Made by a program: the position numbers and the translations under genes. A model generated the notes under the pieces. It was given only the letters and a program-made list of their open reading frames with translations. It did no database searches and was not told the origin of the DNA. Shown piece by piece: positions 17,128-27,219 of a DNA stretch of 64,000 bases (its first letter is position 1; each line of letters begins with the position of its first letter). The stretch is from Chitinophaga pinensis DSM 2588 (GTDB lineage Bacteria; Bacteroidota; Bacteroidia; Chitinophagales; Chitinophagaceae): NCBI RefSeq assembly GCF_000024005.1, contig NC_013132.1, forward strand, positions 7,496,001-7,560,000, given 5' to 3'.

Positions 17128-17475
17128 ATGTTATTGATTTTCGGCATTTTAATCATCCTGGCCTGTGTGCTTTTGGGTTTTTTCGTACTGGTACAGAACC
17201 CGAAAGGTGGTGGGTTATCCGGTACCCTGGGTGGATTTGGTAACCAGGTGATGGGCGTACGCCAGACTACAGATGTACTTGAAAAAGGTACCTGGGTACT
17301 GTCAGCTATCATTGCCGTACTGTGTCTGACTTCTTCCCTGTTTATTTCCAGAGGTACTACTTCTGAACAGAGAAAAGCAATCATGGAGCAGAACGCAGCC
17401 GCTCCGGCTCCGGCACAAACTCCAGCAACGCCACTTCAGAGCCAGCCAGCTCCAGCTGCTGACTCGAACAAATAA
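17128..17475 (+). CDS. secG: Preprotein translocase subunit SecG
   Basis: The 115-residue protein has the two SecG membrane helices (about 3-22 and 55-75). The conserved cytoplasmic loop VQNPKGGGLSGTLGGFG lies between them. It assists SecYE in protein export. The C-terminus is an Ala/Pro/Gln tail longer than in Proteobacteria, like that of other Bacteroidota. It lies ten bases after the preceding gene and is closed by a terminator. Confidence 0.93.
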   Translation: MLLIFGILIILACVLLGFFVLVQNPKGGGLSGTLGGFGNQVMGVRQTTDVLEKGTWVLSAIIAVLCLTSSLFISRGTTSEQRKAIMEQNAAAPAPAQTPATPLQSQPAPAADSNK

Positions 17476-17500
17476 TTCCTGCTGTTAAAGCTATTTTCGA

Positions 17501-17527
17501 ACCTCGCCGTCACAAGCGAGGTTTTTT
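17501..17527 (+). terminator. Intrinsic terminator after secG
   Basis: A seven-base-pair stem ACCTCGC/GCGAGGT (17501-17507, 17516-17522) with an eight-base loop and a run of six T, 26 bases after the secG stop. Confidence 0.8.
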
Positions 17528-17542
17528 ATTGAATACCACCCT

Positions 17543-18601
17543 ATGGCAAAGAAAAGCAAAGCAAAAAAAAGTCCAGCTAAGAACCTTTGGATCAAACGTC
17601 TGCTCGTAGCTGCCGCCGCCATCCTCGCCGGCCTGCTGGTATACGTTGTATATTATGTCTTTGGTCCAAATACAAAAGCCTTCGGCGATAGCAAGTTCTT
17701 TTACATCCGCACCGGCAGCACTTATGGCACCGTACTGGAAGGACTGGAAGAACAAGGCATTATCCGCAGCAAACTCAGTTTTGAAGTAGTCGCCACTCAA
17801 TTAGGCTACCGCGACCGCGTGAAAGCCGGTAAATACAAAATCAGCAGAGGCATGAGCAATTTTGAGATCGTAAAACTGCTGCGTTCGGGTCACCAGACGC
17901 CTGTGAACCTCACGATCACTAAACTGCGCACCAAACAGGACCTGGTCAGAAAGATCTGTTCTAACCTGGAAGCAGACTCCGCTACTTTCCGCGCCCTGCT
18001 GAGCGACCAGGTATACCTGCGCCAGTTCGGACTCGATACCAATACCGTTATGAGCGCTTTCCTGCCAAATAGTTACCAGTTCTACTGGAACACGACCGCA
18101 GAAAATGCCTTCAAAAAAATCGAAAAGGAAAGCGACGCTTTCTGGAACGATACCCGTAAAGCCGCTGCACAGCGACTGGGTCTGACGCCGACACAGGTAG
18201 TGATCCTCGCTTCTATCGTTGATGAAGAAACCAACAAAAACGATGAGAAGCCGCTTATCTCCAGCGTATACCTGAACCGCTTCCGCAAAGGAATGCGTCT
18301 CCAGGCAGATCCGACCGTTAAATTTGCGTTGCAGGACTTCTCCATCAGAAGGATCCGCGAAGGACACATTGCCTTTGAATCTCCTTACAATACCTATCAG
18401 GTGACCGGTCTGCCACCAGGCCCCATCTGTACACCTTCTATCAAATCAATTGAAGCCGTACTGAACACACCTGAAACTGATTATATCTATTTTTGTGCAA
18501 AGGCCGATTTCTCCGGATATCACGCCTTTGCCGCCTCCTACGCAGAGCACATGAAAAATGCACACGCATTCCATCAGGCGCTGAATGCTAGAGGCATATA
18601 A
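17543..18601 (+). CDS. mltG: Endolytic murein transglycosylase MltG
   Basis: The 352-residue protein has a lysine-rich cytoplasmic start and one membrane span (about 20-42), followed by the LysM-like and YceG domains. The active-site segment ASIVDEETNKNDE (about 223-235) carries the catalytic glutamate region, and LQADPTVKFAL plus YNTYQVTGLPPGPI are family signatures. It cuts nascent peptidoglycan strands in the periplasm and sets glycan length. It is followed by a YihY-family gene, probably co-transcribed. Confidence 0.93.
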   Translation: MAKKSKAKKSPAKNLWIKRLLVAAAAILAGLLVYVVYYVFGPNTKAFGDSKFFYIRTGSTYGTVLEGLEEQGIIRSKLSFEVVATQLGYRDRVKAGKYKISRGMSNFEIVKLLRSGHQTPVNLTITKLRTKQDLVRKICSNLEADSATFRALLSDQVYLRQFGLDTNTVMSAFLPNSYQFYWNTTAENAFKKIEKESDAFWNDTRKAAAQRLGLTPTQVVILASIVDEETNKNDEKPLISSVYLNRFRKGMRLQADPTVKFALQDFSIRRIREGHIAFESPYNTYQVTGLPPGPICTPSIKSIEAVLNTPETDYIYFCAKADFSGYHAFAASYAEHMKNAHAFHQALNARGI

Positions 18602-18614
18602 CCAGCAAGAAACA

Positions 18615-19586
18615 ATGCCTTTCAGACCAGAAAACATCATCTTCCATTCAAAGCCTTTCCGCAAACTCGTAGATATCAGCAAGACACTGGTATTACCGGG
18701 ATTTGAAGGAGTGCCGTTGTATGATGTGATCAAGTTCTTTCTGAAAGAAATGCGTAATCAAAGCCTGGGGGAACGGGCAGCAGCCATTTCATTCAACTTT
18801 CTGCTGGCTATTCCCCCATTCTTTATCTTCCTCTTCACACTCGTCCCCTACATACCGATGCAAAACGTAGAGGCCACCTTGTATGAGTTAGCAGAAGATG
18901 TGACCCCAAATTACAATACCTACATTATCATACGGGATATGATCCATGACTTCCTGTATACTCACCATAATGGCTTGCTGTCCCTCGCATTTATTATGGG
19001 CTTCTTTACTTCATCCAATGCAGTAATGGGTATCGCCAGGTCGTTCAATAAAAAACTCCCGGGATTCCGTCGCAGAAAGTGGTGGCAGAAGCGTCTCATG
19101 GCATTAAAGCTGACACTTATTCTCATCATACTACTGCTCCTTACAATCATTCTCATCATCGCACAGGGTACTGTACTGGGATATATTTTCAATTATCTTG
19201 GTATCACAGATAAGCGGATCCTTTCACTGGCAGACGTTGCCAGATGGATTTTAATCGGCCTGCTGTTCTTTTCCATGCTGTCGGTAATCTATCGTTTTGT
19301 CCCAGCGACAGTAAAGAAGTGGAAGTTTATTACTGCCGGATCAACGTTTGCTGCTATTCTGATGATTTTAGTAACAATCCTGTTTTCCTACTTCGTAAAT
19401 AACTTTGGGAATTACAATAAAATCTACGGTTCCGTTGGAACGATTCTTATATTGATGCTCTCAGTATATTTCTATTCTTTCATTTTGCTGATAGGATTCG
19501 AGTTGAATGCGAGTATCCGAATTCTTAAAGAAATCGCCAATCTGCGCAAAGAAGATTTACCAATGGAAGTACAGGGATTATCCTGA
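18615..19586 (+). CDS. YihY/virulence factor BrkB family membrane protein
   Basis: The start at ATG 18615 (MPFRPENIIFH) gives 323 residues; an upstream in-frame ATG at 18585 would overlap mltG and is less likely. About six membrane helices are visible, with the family feature AAAISFNFLLAIPPFFIFLF near residue 55 and YGSVGTILILMLSVYFYSF near the end. The molecular function of this family is not settled; older RNase BN claims were withdrawn. It lies 13 bases after mltG. Confidence 0.88.
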   Translation: MPFRPENIIFHSKPFRKLVDISKTLVLPGFEGVPLYDVIKFFLKEMRNQSLGERAAAISFNFLLAIPPFFIFLFTLVPYIPMQNVEATLYELAEDVTPNYNTYIIIRDMIHDFLYTHHNGLLSLAFIMGFFTSSNAVMGIARSFNKKLPGFRRRKWWQKRLMALKLTLILIILLLLTIILIIAQGTVLGYIFNYLGITDKRILSLADVARWILIGLLFFSMLSVIYRFVPATVKKWKFITAGSTFAAILMILVTILFSYFVNNFGNYNKIYGSVGTILILMLSVYFYSFILLIGFELNASIRILKEIANLRKEDLPMEVQGLS

Positions 19587-20149
19587 TACGATCAGACACC
19601 ATCAGATACTATGAAATACCATCTGATAATATTATAGCCACATTACGCTAATTACTATTTACCACTACTTTTTATCTCCCCCTTCTTACTACTAAAACCA
19701 GTAAAGCCCACCTCATCTTATTGACTGCGCAGGGGGACAGGTGAAATCCAGCAGCCTTAGTTATTTGAAGTATGCTGAGCCTATGCACCCAGGGGTTTAA
19801 TCGCCCCTCAACTGCCAAAATCTCCAATCCACCGCCACATACTCAGAAACTTCAAAGAACTACAGCCAGTTATTTACACCTGCCCCGCAGCAGGGGAAGC
19901 ACCTCAACCAACAAAAAGGGAAAACTACAATCCACTGGATTTCAACGAGTATTGAAGCACCAAAAGAAAGCCAAAACCCTTTACTGTCGGGGAATTCTAC
20001 ACCTTTAAGTTTGCAAGAAGAACCCGCATAAATTAGATAAAAACATCACATATTTCGTATCTTTGTAGTGGAATCTGAGGTCGGATTCCAGACATTGTTT
20101 TTTCCCCGTGCATATGCAAGGGGGCATCGTTAACCTGAAACCTATATTT
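19587..20149. other. Intergenic region upstream of the redoxin gene
   Basis: About 560 bases without a convincing gene; a 78-codon plus-strand frame at 19772-20008 has a low-complexity composition (Ser, Thr, Lys, His) unlike a protein. A weak seven-base inverted repeat ATCAGAT/ATCTGAT lies near 19610. The only clear signal is a promoter box at 20058-20065. Confidence 0.5.
20058..20065 (+). promoter_or_regulatory. -7 promoter box TATCTTTG
   Basis: Perfect TAnnTTTG match, 84 bases ahead of the redoxin ATG at 20150. It predicts an untranslated leader of about 80 bases. Confidence 0.5.
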
Positions 20150-20752
20150 ATGAAAACACTACACTGTCTACTTTTTCTTAGTTGCTGGCTAATGGCCATG
20201 CGCGCTCCAGCTGATCTGCCACTGGAGATAGGTGCACCGTTGCCGAAAGCAGATCTTGTATTACAGGATTGCTCAGGTAAGGAAATTACTTTGAATAAGG
20301 CAAAAATGAATAACGGCTTGCTGGTGATGTTCTCTGGCAATACCTGTCCCTATATTGAAAGAAATCAGCTGAGAACACAGGAGATCTGCAAGTATGCGCT
20401 CAGTAATAATATCGGCGTGGTACTGGTCAATTCCAATATTGCGGCAGCAGATGAAAAAGCAATACTGACGGCGATGAAAACATATGCTACTGACCAGCAG
20501 TATAACTGGTATTATGTAGCAGATAAAAAAGCGGAATTAGCGGACGCTTTTGAGGCGAATCATACGCCAGAGTGTTATCTATTCAACCAGCAGGCGAAAC
20601 TCGTTTATAAGGGCGCTATTGATGATAATCCGGGTAATGCGGAGGCAGTGAAGATGCGACATCTGCACAATGCGATCAATGATATGCTGGCAGGAAAGGT
20701 TGTAAAGGTAAATTCAACAATGGCGTTGGGATGTAATATCAAGCGGTTTTAA
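20150..20752 (+). CDS. Exported thioredoxin-like (redoxin) protein
   Basis: The start MKTLHCLLFLSCWLMAMRAPA at 20150 gives a signal peptide; the upstream ATG at 20108 would bury it. The product is 200 residues. The redoxin fold begins at IGAPLPKADLVLQDCSGKEI. The active-site position reads SGNTCPYIERNQ, with one cysteine instead of CxxC, and a GCNIKRF C-terminus supplies a second cysteine typical of this redoxin subgroup. It could reduce peroxides or act in an envelope thiol relay. Confidence 0.78.
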   Translation: MKTLHCLLFLSCWLMAMRAPADLPLEIGAPLPKADLVLQDCSGKEITLNKAKMNNGLLVMFSGNTCPYIERNQLRTQEICKYALSNNIGVVLVNSNIAAADEKAILTAMKTYATDQQYNWYYVADKKAELADAFEANHTPECYLFNQQAKLVYKGAIDDNPGNAEAVKMRHLHNAINDMLAGKVVKVNSTMALGCNIKRF

Positions 20753-21016
20753 ATTTTATATACTTCGCAAGCGTCTGATACGGAGGAGTAAAATTGCCGT
20801 TTTCATCAGGGTGTCCGGCACGTCGCAAAGAGCGCAGAGCGTTTTTCTTTTTGCAATTGCTATAATTCTTTTGAGGTCTTTATCTGTCATATTTCTGATG
20901 GTTTTGTTGCTATATCAAAAGCACCTGTTCTTTCGATACGAAAGAAAATTTGCAGAAGGAACTTTTGAAATAAATATCTGTAAATCAATTAAATAATAGC
21001 ATTTTTAAGTAAAGCG
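20753..21016. other. Intergenic region, no clear gene
   Basis: A 61-codon plus-strand frame (20811-20996) exists but has poor composition and no supporting signal. A short hairpin TTCTTTCG/CGAAAGAA lies at 20928-20946. Nothing else is seen before the terminator. Confidence 0.45.
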
Positions 21017-21055
21017 AAAAAAGCCTGACAGCAATACGGGCTGTCAGGCTTTTTT
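21017..21055 (-). terminator. Bidirectional terminator between redoxin and M14 peptidase genes
   Basis: A perfect 16-bp inverted repeat (21017-21032 with 21040-21055) including a six-A/six-T flank and a seven-base loop. It serves the minus-strand peptidase gene ending at 21084 and can also stop plus-strand transcripts. Confidence 0.85.
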
Positions 21056-21083
21056 ATCCTTTTATAATCTTTATTTCATGCGG

Positions 21084-23597
21084 CTACCACACCATAAACA
21101 GCGCATTGCCAAACAACAGTTTACCATTCTCCCAGAAGCTTCTGAATAAAGGATCATCTGCCATCAGCACAATCTTCCCCTCTCCCATTTCTTTCACACC
21201 GAAGATCAGCCCATCTTTCAGCTTCTTACGCATCTCTGTGCCTACGAAACCACTCAGGTAATTGTCTTTTTTGATAATGCCAACGTTCCAGCCTCCTTCT
21301 TCCAGGTACTCGTATATTCTGCTGTCCTGTTTAAGGGTATAATAAACCGAAGGAAAGCCAAATGCCAGCGGATGCGTATTATCCAGCTGCACCTTATAAA
21401 TAGCGCCTGGAATGAGCTGTTTTACGCCCTCACGTTCACGGTTGGCGTACGATTTCAGGAGCGCATATTCGTCTTTCTTTTCGTCCTTTTCTTCCTCCAG
21501 CTTTTTCTGGTGAATCCCCCAATCCAGTCCGGCGATCTGTGCCAGTGCATCCTGCATGACGATCAGTTTACCGCCACCTGTTACCCAGTCGCGGAGCTTA
21601 TTCGCAAAGTCTTTATCAGCCAGGTACCGGTAGTTGCCATCCGGCAGGATCAACACATCAAGTGCTTTCCAGTTCACGTTGGGCAATTGTTTTACATCCA
21701 CGACAGTCAGCGGATAATTGATCTGCTGTTCGAAGAAATGCCATACTTCACCGGCGGCGAGCGAGGAAACACCTTCTCCCATTGCTACGGCAATTCTGAC
21801 GGGTTTGATGAAACGTACCTTCTCAGAACCGAAGTCCACCCCTTTTTCTACAAAACCAGTGGTAACAGCATCCAGGGTCGTTTTATAGGTATCCGCCAGA
21901 AGCACAACCTGTTCGTCAAACTGTCCGTTAGCCGCCTCGTTACCGGAGCGGGTGATAATCAAGGTACCGGCAGGGAAGTTTTTGCCTCCCGCCATAAACG
22001 CTCCTTCCGCATATCTTACACGGATCTTCTTTTGCAGCAATGCAGAAAGAAAACGTACATCTTTGATACTGTTCCAGCGTGCGAGATAAGCGTATGGACG
22101 AACAGCTGCCAGGGCGGTATTGACAGTCACCTGTAAACTATCTTTTGCCGGCGTCAGGGACTGACGTAAGGCGTAAGTCTGCAAACCGTAAGCATAAGGT
22201 AAGGACCATGCTGTAATATCATAGGTCACGGAGTCTGTCAGACGGGAATCTGGTTCAAACAATACTTTCAGCAGATTAGACCTTGCCTGTGCAGCACTGA
22301 TCACCATGTCTTCTTTATCGATTGTAAAGCTTTCCGTTTTACCGTTGAAATAGTTAAAACCTATGGCTTTTGCAACACCGGCGCCATATCCGAAGCGAAT
22401 ACCGTTTCTGTTAAGCAATACGCCCAGACTGGCCAGTTTTTCATTATTACCTGCCGCCTTGATAACATACGACTGATAAGGTCCTTCCGGTGTATGAACA
22501 GCCTCGTAGAAGTATCGGGAATATTCATTCAGCAGTTGCGATGACTGCTGTGAAGCGATTTCTATGGTAGATAAACCTGTAGTGCGGTGATGTGCAATAC
22601 GCTGGGATAAAGTCAGGGTATCACCATCCTGTTTAAGTCCGGCGAGACCTGCTCTTCCGCCACCACCCTGCTCATAAGTCATACCGATAGCACCATTGTA
22701 AGTCGGGTACGTATCGCCATAACTGGGGTAGAACATATCGAAGAATTCCTTCGTAAAATACAACCAGCCTTCTTTATCAAAATAGCGTGCATTGTTCTTA
22801 CCGATCAGCATCTGCATACTACGCTGCCAGGGTTTGATGATATCATGAAAGGGTTCTGCTGCCGGAGCGAAGTAGTAAGGCGCATCAATAGATTGTTCAT
22901 GGAAATCCACGTGTACCTGTGGCATCCAGCGGCTGTACTGAGCTACACGTTGCTGCGATTCCCGCTGCGTCTGCCAGGCCCAATCCCTGTTCAGATCAAA
23001 ATAATAGTGATTGGCTCTTCCGCCTGGCCATGGTTCATTGTGTTCACGTGCAAAAAGTAGTGGATCAGCATAACGGGTATGTACCTGGTTATAGAAGTTA
23101 ACGTAACGTTCCCTTCCATCAGGATTCAGACAGGGATCAATGAGTACAACGACCTTCTTCAGCCACTCCTGTGTTTCTGTATTGGCTTTATTGGCCAGCA
23201 GATACAAGGTACTCATCGCAGCTTCTGTAGATACCGCTTCATTACCATGTACATTGTAACTAAGCCATACAATAACAGGATCGCTGGCAGCAGGTTTGCC
23301 TGTACCAAAAGACAGGTCAAGATTGTGTTGCCTGATCTCTTCTGTCTTAGCCATATTTTCCGGAGCAGAAATCACCGCCAGCATCAGTGGGCGGCCTTCG
23401 TAAGTAGTACCGTATTGGGTAAACTGCATGTTGGGTGTAACAGCGGCAACGGCTTTGAAATAGTCCAGTACGCGGTGATAGGGCGTGAATTGTGTCCCGA
23501 GCGCATAACCGAGGAACTGGTCAGGTGTAGGCAGGGTCTGGGAAAACCCCATCTGCACGAAGAGCAGTAGTAGGGATGATAACAGCAATTTGCGCAT
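21084..23597 (-). CDS. M14 family zinc carboxypeptidase, exported
   Basis: A long (837-residue) M14 metallopeptidase with signal peptide MRKLLLSSLLLLFVQMGFSQ. Zinc ligands H117 and E120 lie in NVHGNEAVSTEAA. The third ligand is in QVHVDFHEQSIDAPYYF, PCLNPDGRERYVNFYNQ is the substrate-binding loop, and TYEQGGGGRAG carries the catalytic glutamate. The C-terminal half, including VLILPDGNYRYLADKDF, resembles a class I amidotransferase-like domain found in many Bacteroidota M14 proteins. It degrades peptides in the periplasm or outside the cell; specificity is unknown. It is transcribed alone. Confidence 0.9.
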   Translation of the reverse strand: MRKLLLSSLLLLFVQMGFSQTLPTPDQFLGYALGTQFTPYHRVLDYFKAVAAVTPNMQFTQYGTTYEGRPLMLAVISAPENMAKTEEIRQHNLDLSFGTGKPAASDPVIVWLSYNVHGNEAVSTEAAMSTLYLLANKANTETQEWLKKVVVLIDPCLNPDGRERYVNFYNQVHTRYADPLLFAREHNEPWPGGRANHYYFDLNRDWAWQTQRESQQRVAQYSRWMPQVHVDFHEQSIDAPYYFAPAAEPFHDIIKPWQRSMQMLIGKNNARYFDKEGWLYFTKEFFDMFYPSYGDTYPTYNGAIGMTYEQGGGGRAGLAGLKQDGDTLTLSQRIAHHRTTGLSTIEIASQQSSQLLNEYSRYFYEAVHTPEGPYQSYVIKAAGNNEKLASLGVLLNRNGIRFGYGAGVAKAIGFNYFNGKTESFTIDKEDMVISAAQARSNLLKVLFEPDSRLTDSVTYDITAWSLPYAYGLQTYALRQSLTPAKDSLQVTVNTALAAVRPYAYLARWNSIKDVRFLSALLQKKIRVRYAEGAFMAGGKNFPAGTLIITRSGNEAANGQFDEQVVLLADTYKTTLDAVTTGFVEKGVDFGSEKVRFIKPVRIAVAMGEGVSSLAAGEVWHFFEQQINYPLTVVDVKQLPNVNWKALDVLILPDGNYRYLADKDFANKLRDWVTGGGKLIVMQDALAQIAGLDWGIHQKKLEEEKDEKKDEYALLKSYANREREGVKQLIPGAIYKVQLDNTHPLAFGFPSVYYTLKQDSRIYEYLEEGGWNVGIIKKDNYLSGFVGTEMRKKLKDGLIFGVKEMGEGKIVLMADDPLFRSFWENGKLLFGNALFMVW

Positions 23598-23672
23598 AAT
23601 TGATCCTTAGGTTTATTTACCTAAGATAATCAATTGCAGCCTTATATGTGTGGATGATGTAGGCGACGGAAA

Positions 23673-24077
23673 TCAGGGCGCTTCTACGCTTTCGCCTATC
23701 AGACCGTAATACTGTACGCATTCCAGCTTTCCATCCTGGCGATAATAATGGAATTCGCCTACCCTGTTATCTGCATGCCAGTTGCCGGATTCTGATAATT
23801 TTCCGTTATCATAGAAAACATTCCTTTGTCCTTCCAATTGTCCCTGATAACGGTAGAATACTTCTCTGAGCTTACCATTGGTAAAGTAAAGCTCCACTTT
23901 CTCCTTATTAGGATCGTCCTGAAAACCATATACCTTCCAGCGGATACAACCGTTCTCTTCACGCATTACCTGGCGCAACAATTGGGTGTCATGCTCCACA
24001 GCATCCGTACAGCCTGACTCCATTTTTGTCAGAGACAGCAACAGTAATCCTGAAAGTAATCTGCCGTATTTAGTCAT
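23673..24077 (-). CDS. Small lipoprotein with YwqK/MORN_2-like repeats
   Basis: 134 residues. The start MTKYGRLLSGLLLLSL leads to a possible lipobox (KMESGC). The rest is a set of MORN-variant repeats of the form 'xYFTNGKLREVFYRYQGQLEG', 'VFYDNGKLSESGNWHADN', 'YYRQDGKLECVQYYG', which is the pattern of the YwqK-family proteins. Those are often named antitoxins in databases, but here no toxin partner is seen. It is probably an envelope-associated beta-sheet protein of unknown role. Confidence 0.7.
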   Translation of the reverse strand: MTKYGRLLSGLLLLSLTKMESGCTDAVEHDTQLLRQVMREENGCIRWKVYGFQDDPNKEKVELYFTNGKLREVFYRYQGQLEGQRNVFYDNGKLSESGNWHADNRVGEFHYYRQDGKLECVQYYGLIGESVEAP

Positions 24078-24174
24078 AGAAATATGTTCGCAGGGCCATG
24101 CCGTGCTGGTATTGTCCTCTAAAAAGCCCTATCGAATATAGAGAAATATCTTAATATAAAGAAAGGGCAGGTAA

Positions 24175-24210
24175 CAAAAATCGCTTACATTTTACTATAA
24201 GCGATTTTTG
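24175..24210 (-). terminator. Terminator after the TonB receptor gene
   Basis: A perfect 13-bp inverted repeat (24175-24187 with 24198-24210) with a ten-base loop. On the minus strand the stem ends in TTTTTG, 41 bases past the stop codon of the receptor. Confidence 0.75.
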
Positions 24211-24251
24211 TGCCTAATTATTGTGTAGGTTACTACATGATATTCACAGGG

Positions 24252-27026
24252 TTATAAATTCAGTTCCAGTCTTGCGAACAGAAAACGTCCATTATAACCA
24301 AATTGGGTAGCTCTCCTGGAATACCTGAACTGGTTGTTGGTCGTGTTCGCAGGATTCTCTACCAGGTCCGGGTAAACGTCGAAAACGTTATTAGATCCCA
24401 CGCTAAGTTTCAGGGCCGGGGTGAGTTTATAACCAACCGCCACATCTGTCACTACTTTCGCGGAGAAAGTCTGGTAGAACTTAGGATCGTTAGTCGCTTC
24501 TTCTACGCTGCCGAAATGCACGTTACGCAGGAAAGCGTTGAACTTACCAATGTTATAGGACAATGTCAGATTCACCTTTTCACGGGGCACACTTCTTTCC
24601 AGGTAGATCCTGCTCGCCCGGCTGAAATAAATACTTTCCTTGCCTTTTAGTTTTTCAGAGGACTTAATCTCCCCTACCCTTTGCGTATAGCTATACGTAC
24701 CGGAAAGATCCGCACGGAAAGTACCTCCGCCTAAACGGGTGCTATATGTCAATACCAGGTCCACACCCTTTGTTTCGGAGTTGATGGCATTCGCAAAGAA
24801 GGCTGCTCTATTAGCGTTTGCAAGCGACAATAGCTGATATATTTCCTTATCGATCGCAGAAGCTGTATCTGCATTGTTGCCGGAGAACTGGTCCGTATAT
24901 ACGATACGGTCATTGATACGGGTGTAATAACCGTCCAGGGTCAGATTGAATTTGCCGAAACTACCGGTGAAACCGGCACTGATGCTTTTTGATTTTTCCG
25001 GTTTGAGTTCAGGAATACCCAGCAGTTGCGCCGGACGACTATCATTCGTGAAAGTACCCACTTCATAAGGTACTCCATCCACAAACAACGTAGAGGTAGA
25101 AGAATAATAACGCTGGTGCAGCGAAGGCGCTCTGAAACCAGTGCTGGCAGAAGCCCGTACAGCCGTCTTTTCACTCAGCTTATAACGTGTGGTCAGCTTA
25201 CCATTAAGCGTACTCCCGAAATCATTATAATTCTCAAAACGTAATGCACCACCTAACAGGAAGGCGTTTGTAAAATTGGCCTCTACATCCACATATCCGG
25301 AAATAGCACTACGGGTCGCTTTGATCGCATTCTCCGGACGGAATCCAGGAAATACCTGTGCCCCACCGGGTCTTGCTGTACCATCAGGACCAAAGATTGT
25401 ATTGACAGCGCCCTGCGGATCAGGAATCAGGATAGGATTCCCATTGGCGTCTGTGCCGATCTGTGATGCACGGCCATAGTCAGTGTAGGAGTTTTCTGCT
25501 CCTGCCACCAGTTCATATTGTTCGAAACGATGCTCCGCACCAAAAGCGATATCCAATCCCTGCAATACATCCAGGCGACGGGAGAAATCGAGGTTCGTGG
25601 TATTCTGGGTGAAAACAGGACCTCCACAGGTAAAACGTGTAGGAGATGCTTTCTGTAATGATGCATTCAGTGAATTTTCTACTTTGAAACCAAATTCATT
25701 GCGACCGTAAGTGTTACTAAAGTCAACTTTCCAGTCACCAAGATGGCCCCTTATACCTGCTGCCAGTGAACGGTCGTAAATATCGCTTTGTATCATCGGC
25801 AGGAAGCCCAGTGGATAGATATCGATGATGTTACGACTGTCATGTGGTAAACGGTATACACCGGCTGCATCTCCGTTGCGATAACCGATCCCTCCGAAGA
25901 AATAAACCTCCGCATCATTTTCCAACGGGATATTGGCATTGACAAAGAGCTGTGCACTGCGTAACCTGGATTGGCCGGCACGCATACGGATATCATTACG
26001 GGTGATATTATTAGCCAGCAGGAAAGAATCCGTCTTATCGACACCACCGGGATATGTTCTGTAAATAGCTCCTTCCCAGGGACCGGAACGGTTGGTATAA
26101 TTGCGATAGTCATAAGAACCACCAAAGTTGATGTAACCACCTTTTTGTCCGACAGGAATACCGTAATTCACACCCGTCTGCACGGTTTGTCCGTCGATAT
26201 TATTATCCGCCTGTGAAGTCACATTCGCGCCCGTTGTCACATTCACGGTCAGTTTATTCACAGCGCTTTTCAGAATAATGTTGATCACACCCGCAATCGC
26301 ATCGGAACCATACTGTGCGGCAGCGCCATCACGCAGGATTTCCACACGATCAATCGCAGATGTGGGGATGCTGTTCATATCCGTACCTACAGCGCCACGA
26401 CCGAAGGTACCGTTTACATTGACCAGGGCAGTATTGTAACGACGCTTACCATTCACCAGTACCAACACCTGATCCGGACCAAGACCACGCAGGGAAGCGG
26501 GATCGATATGGTCAGTACCATCAGCAACGGTTTGTGTTCCGGAGCTGAATGAAGGCGCTACGTAGTTGAGTATCTGGTTAATGGATACCTGTGGCGCATC
26601 GGCCGCAATCCTTTTAATATCGATTACATCGACAGGAACAGGCGTCTCCGTCTGCGTACGGGGCAGATTACGCGAACCCAGTACGACCAGCTCATTCATG
26701 GTTGTACTGGCGGCGAGTACCACGTCAAGCGAGGTGGTTTGTCCGGCGCTCACTGTCACCGTTTTACGTTGCGCGACAAAGCCCACATAGCTGATCTGCA
26801 CCGTATGCGTACCGGGTACTATCTCCAGTGAGAAACGCCCCTGGGCATTGGTATAACCACCTTTATTGGTATGTTCAATATGGACAGTCGCATTAGCTAA
26901 AGGGCCTCTGCCATCTGTAACGGTACCGGTGATGGTGCCTGTCTGGGCGTATGCAAGGGTTGACAGGCATAAAAATGCAAGCAATGGAAGCACAATGCTT
27001 CTCAGGTGGGTTACCACGTGTAACAT
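24252..27026 (-). CDS. TonB-dependent receptor with CarboxypepD_reg domain
   Basis: A 924-residue outer-membrane receptor. Signal peptide through TLAYAQ (residue 28), an N-terminal carboxypeptidase-like regulatory domain (about 29-115, GTVTDGRGPLANATVHIE), a plug (PASLRGLGPDQVLVLVNGKR, then RVEILRDGAAAQYGSDAIAG), and a 22-strand barrel ending FLFARLELNL. It takes up a bound ligand, with energy from TonB. There is no SusD partner, so it is not a classical glycan SusC; iron complexes or other ligands are as likely. It runs divergent from the gamma-glutamyltransferase gene with 193 bases between. Confidence 0.93.
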   Translation of the reverse strand: MLHVVTHLRSIVLPLLAFLCLSTLAYAQTGTITGTVTDGRGPLANATVHIEHTNKGGYTNAQGRFSLEIVPGTHTVQISYVGFVAQRKTVTVSAGQTTSLDVVLAASTTMNELVVLGSRNLPRTQTETPVPVDVIDIKRIAADAPQVSINQILNYVAPSFSSGTQTVADGTDHIDPASLRGLGPDQVLVLVNGKRRYNTALVNVNGTFGRGAVGTDMNSIPTSAIDRVEILRDGAAAQYGSDAIAGVINIILKSAVNKLTVNVTTGANVTSQADNNIDGQTVQTGVNYGIPVGQKGGYINFGGSYDYRNYTNRSGPWEGAIYRTYPGGVDKTDSFLLANNITRNDIRMRAGQSRLRSAQLFVNANIPLENDAEVYFFGGIGYRNGDAAGVYRLPHDSRNIIDIYPLGFLPMIQSDIYDRSLAAGIRGHLGDWKVDFSNTYGRNEFGFKVENSLNASLQKASPTRFTCGGPVFTQNTTNLDFSRRLDVLQGLDIAFGAEHRFEQYELVAGAENSYTDYGRASQIGTDANGNPILIPDPQGAVNTIFGPDGTARPGGAQVFPGFRPENAIKATRSAISGYVDVEANFTNAFLLGGALRFENYNDFGSTLNGKLTTRYKLSEKTAVRASASTGFRAPSLHQRYYSSTSTLFVDGVPYEVGTFTNDSRPAQLLGIPELKPEKSKSISAGFTGSFGKFNLTLDGYYTRINDRIVYTDQFSGNNADTASAIDKEIYQLLSLANANRAAFFANAINSETKGVDLVLTYSTRLGGGTFRADLSGTYSYTQRVGEIKSSEKLKGKESIYFSRASRIYLERSVPREKVNLTLSYNIGKFNAFLRNVHFGSVEEATNDPKFYQTFSAKVVTDVAVGYKLTPALKLSVGSNNVFDVYPDLVENPANTTNNQFRYSRRATQFGYNGRFLFARLELNL

Positions 27027-27219
27027 AGGGTTCGATTTAGATTTAGTGTTTAAAGATTTCGGTTATCCGGGTTTTTATGGTGATGAGTCGGTCTTCTATT
27101 TTATTGCTACATGTGTTGGCACTGTTCCTGGTCTACGTCTAAAATACTAATTTGGATGCGCATTTTATAATAACTTGCAAATAATCCAGTCACGATAACT
27201 TAAGGAAAATCCAGACAAC

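Noticed and set aside
19772..20008. 78-codon plus-strand frame
   Set aside because: Low-complexity composition, no promoter or partner, and no recognisable domain.
20811..20996. 61-codon plus-strand frame with a hydrophobic stretch
   Set aside because: Its hydrophobic centre comes from a T-rich run; no start signal and no context support, so I left it out.
21372..22136. 254-codon plus-strand open frame
   Set aside because: Antisense to the M14 peptidase gene; no features of its own.
23673..24077. Toxin-antitoxin antitoxin (YwqK name)
   Set aside because: The YwqK label refers to the repeat type; no toxin gene lies beside it and it has a lipoprotein-like signal.
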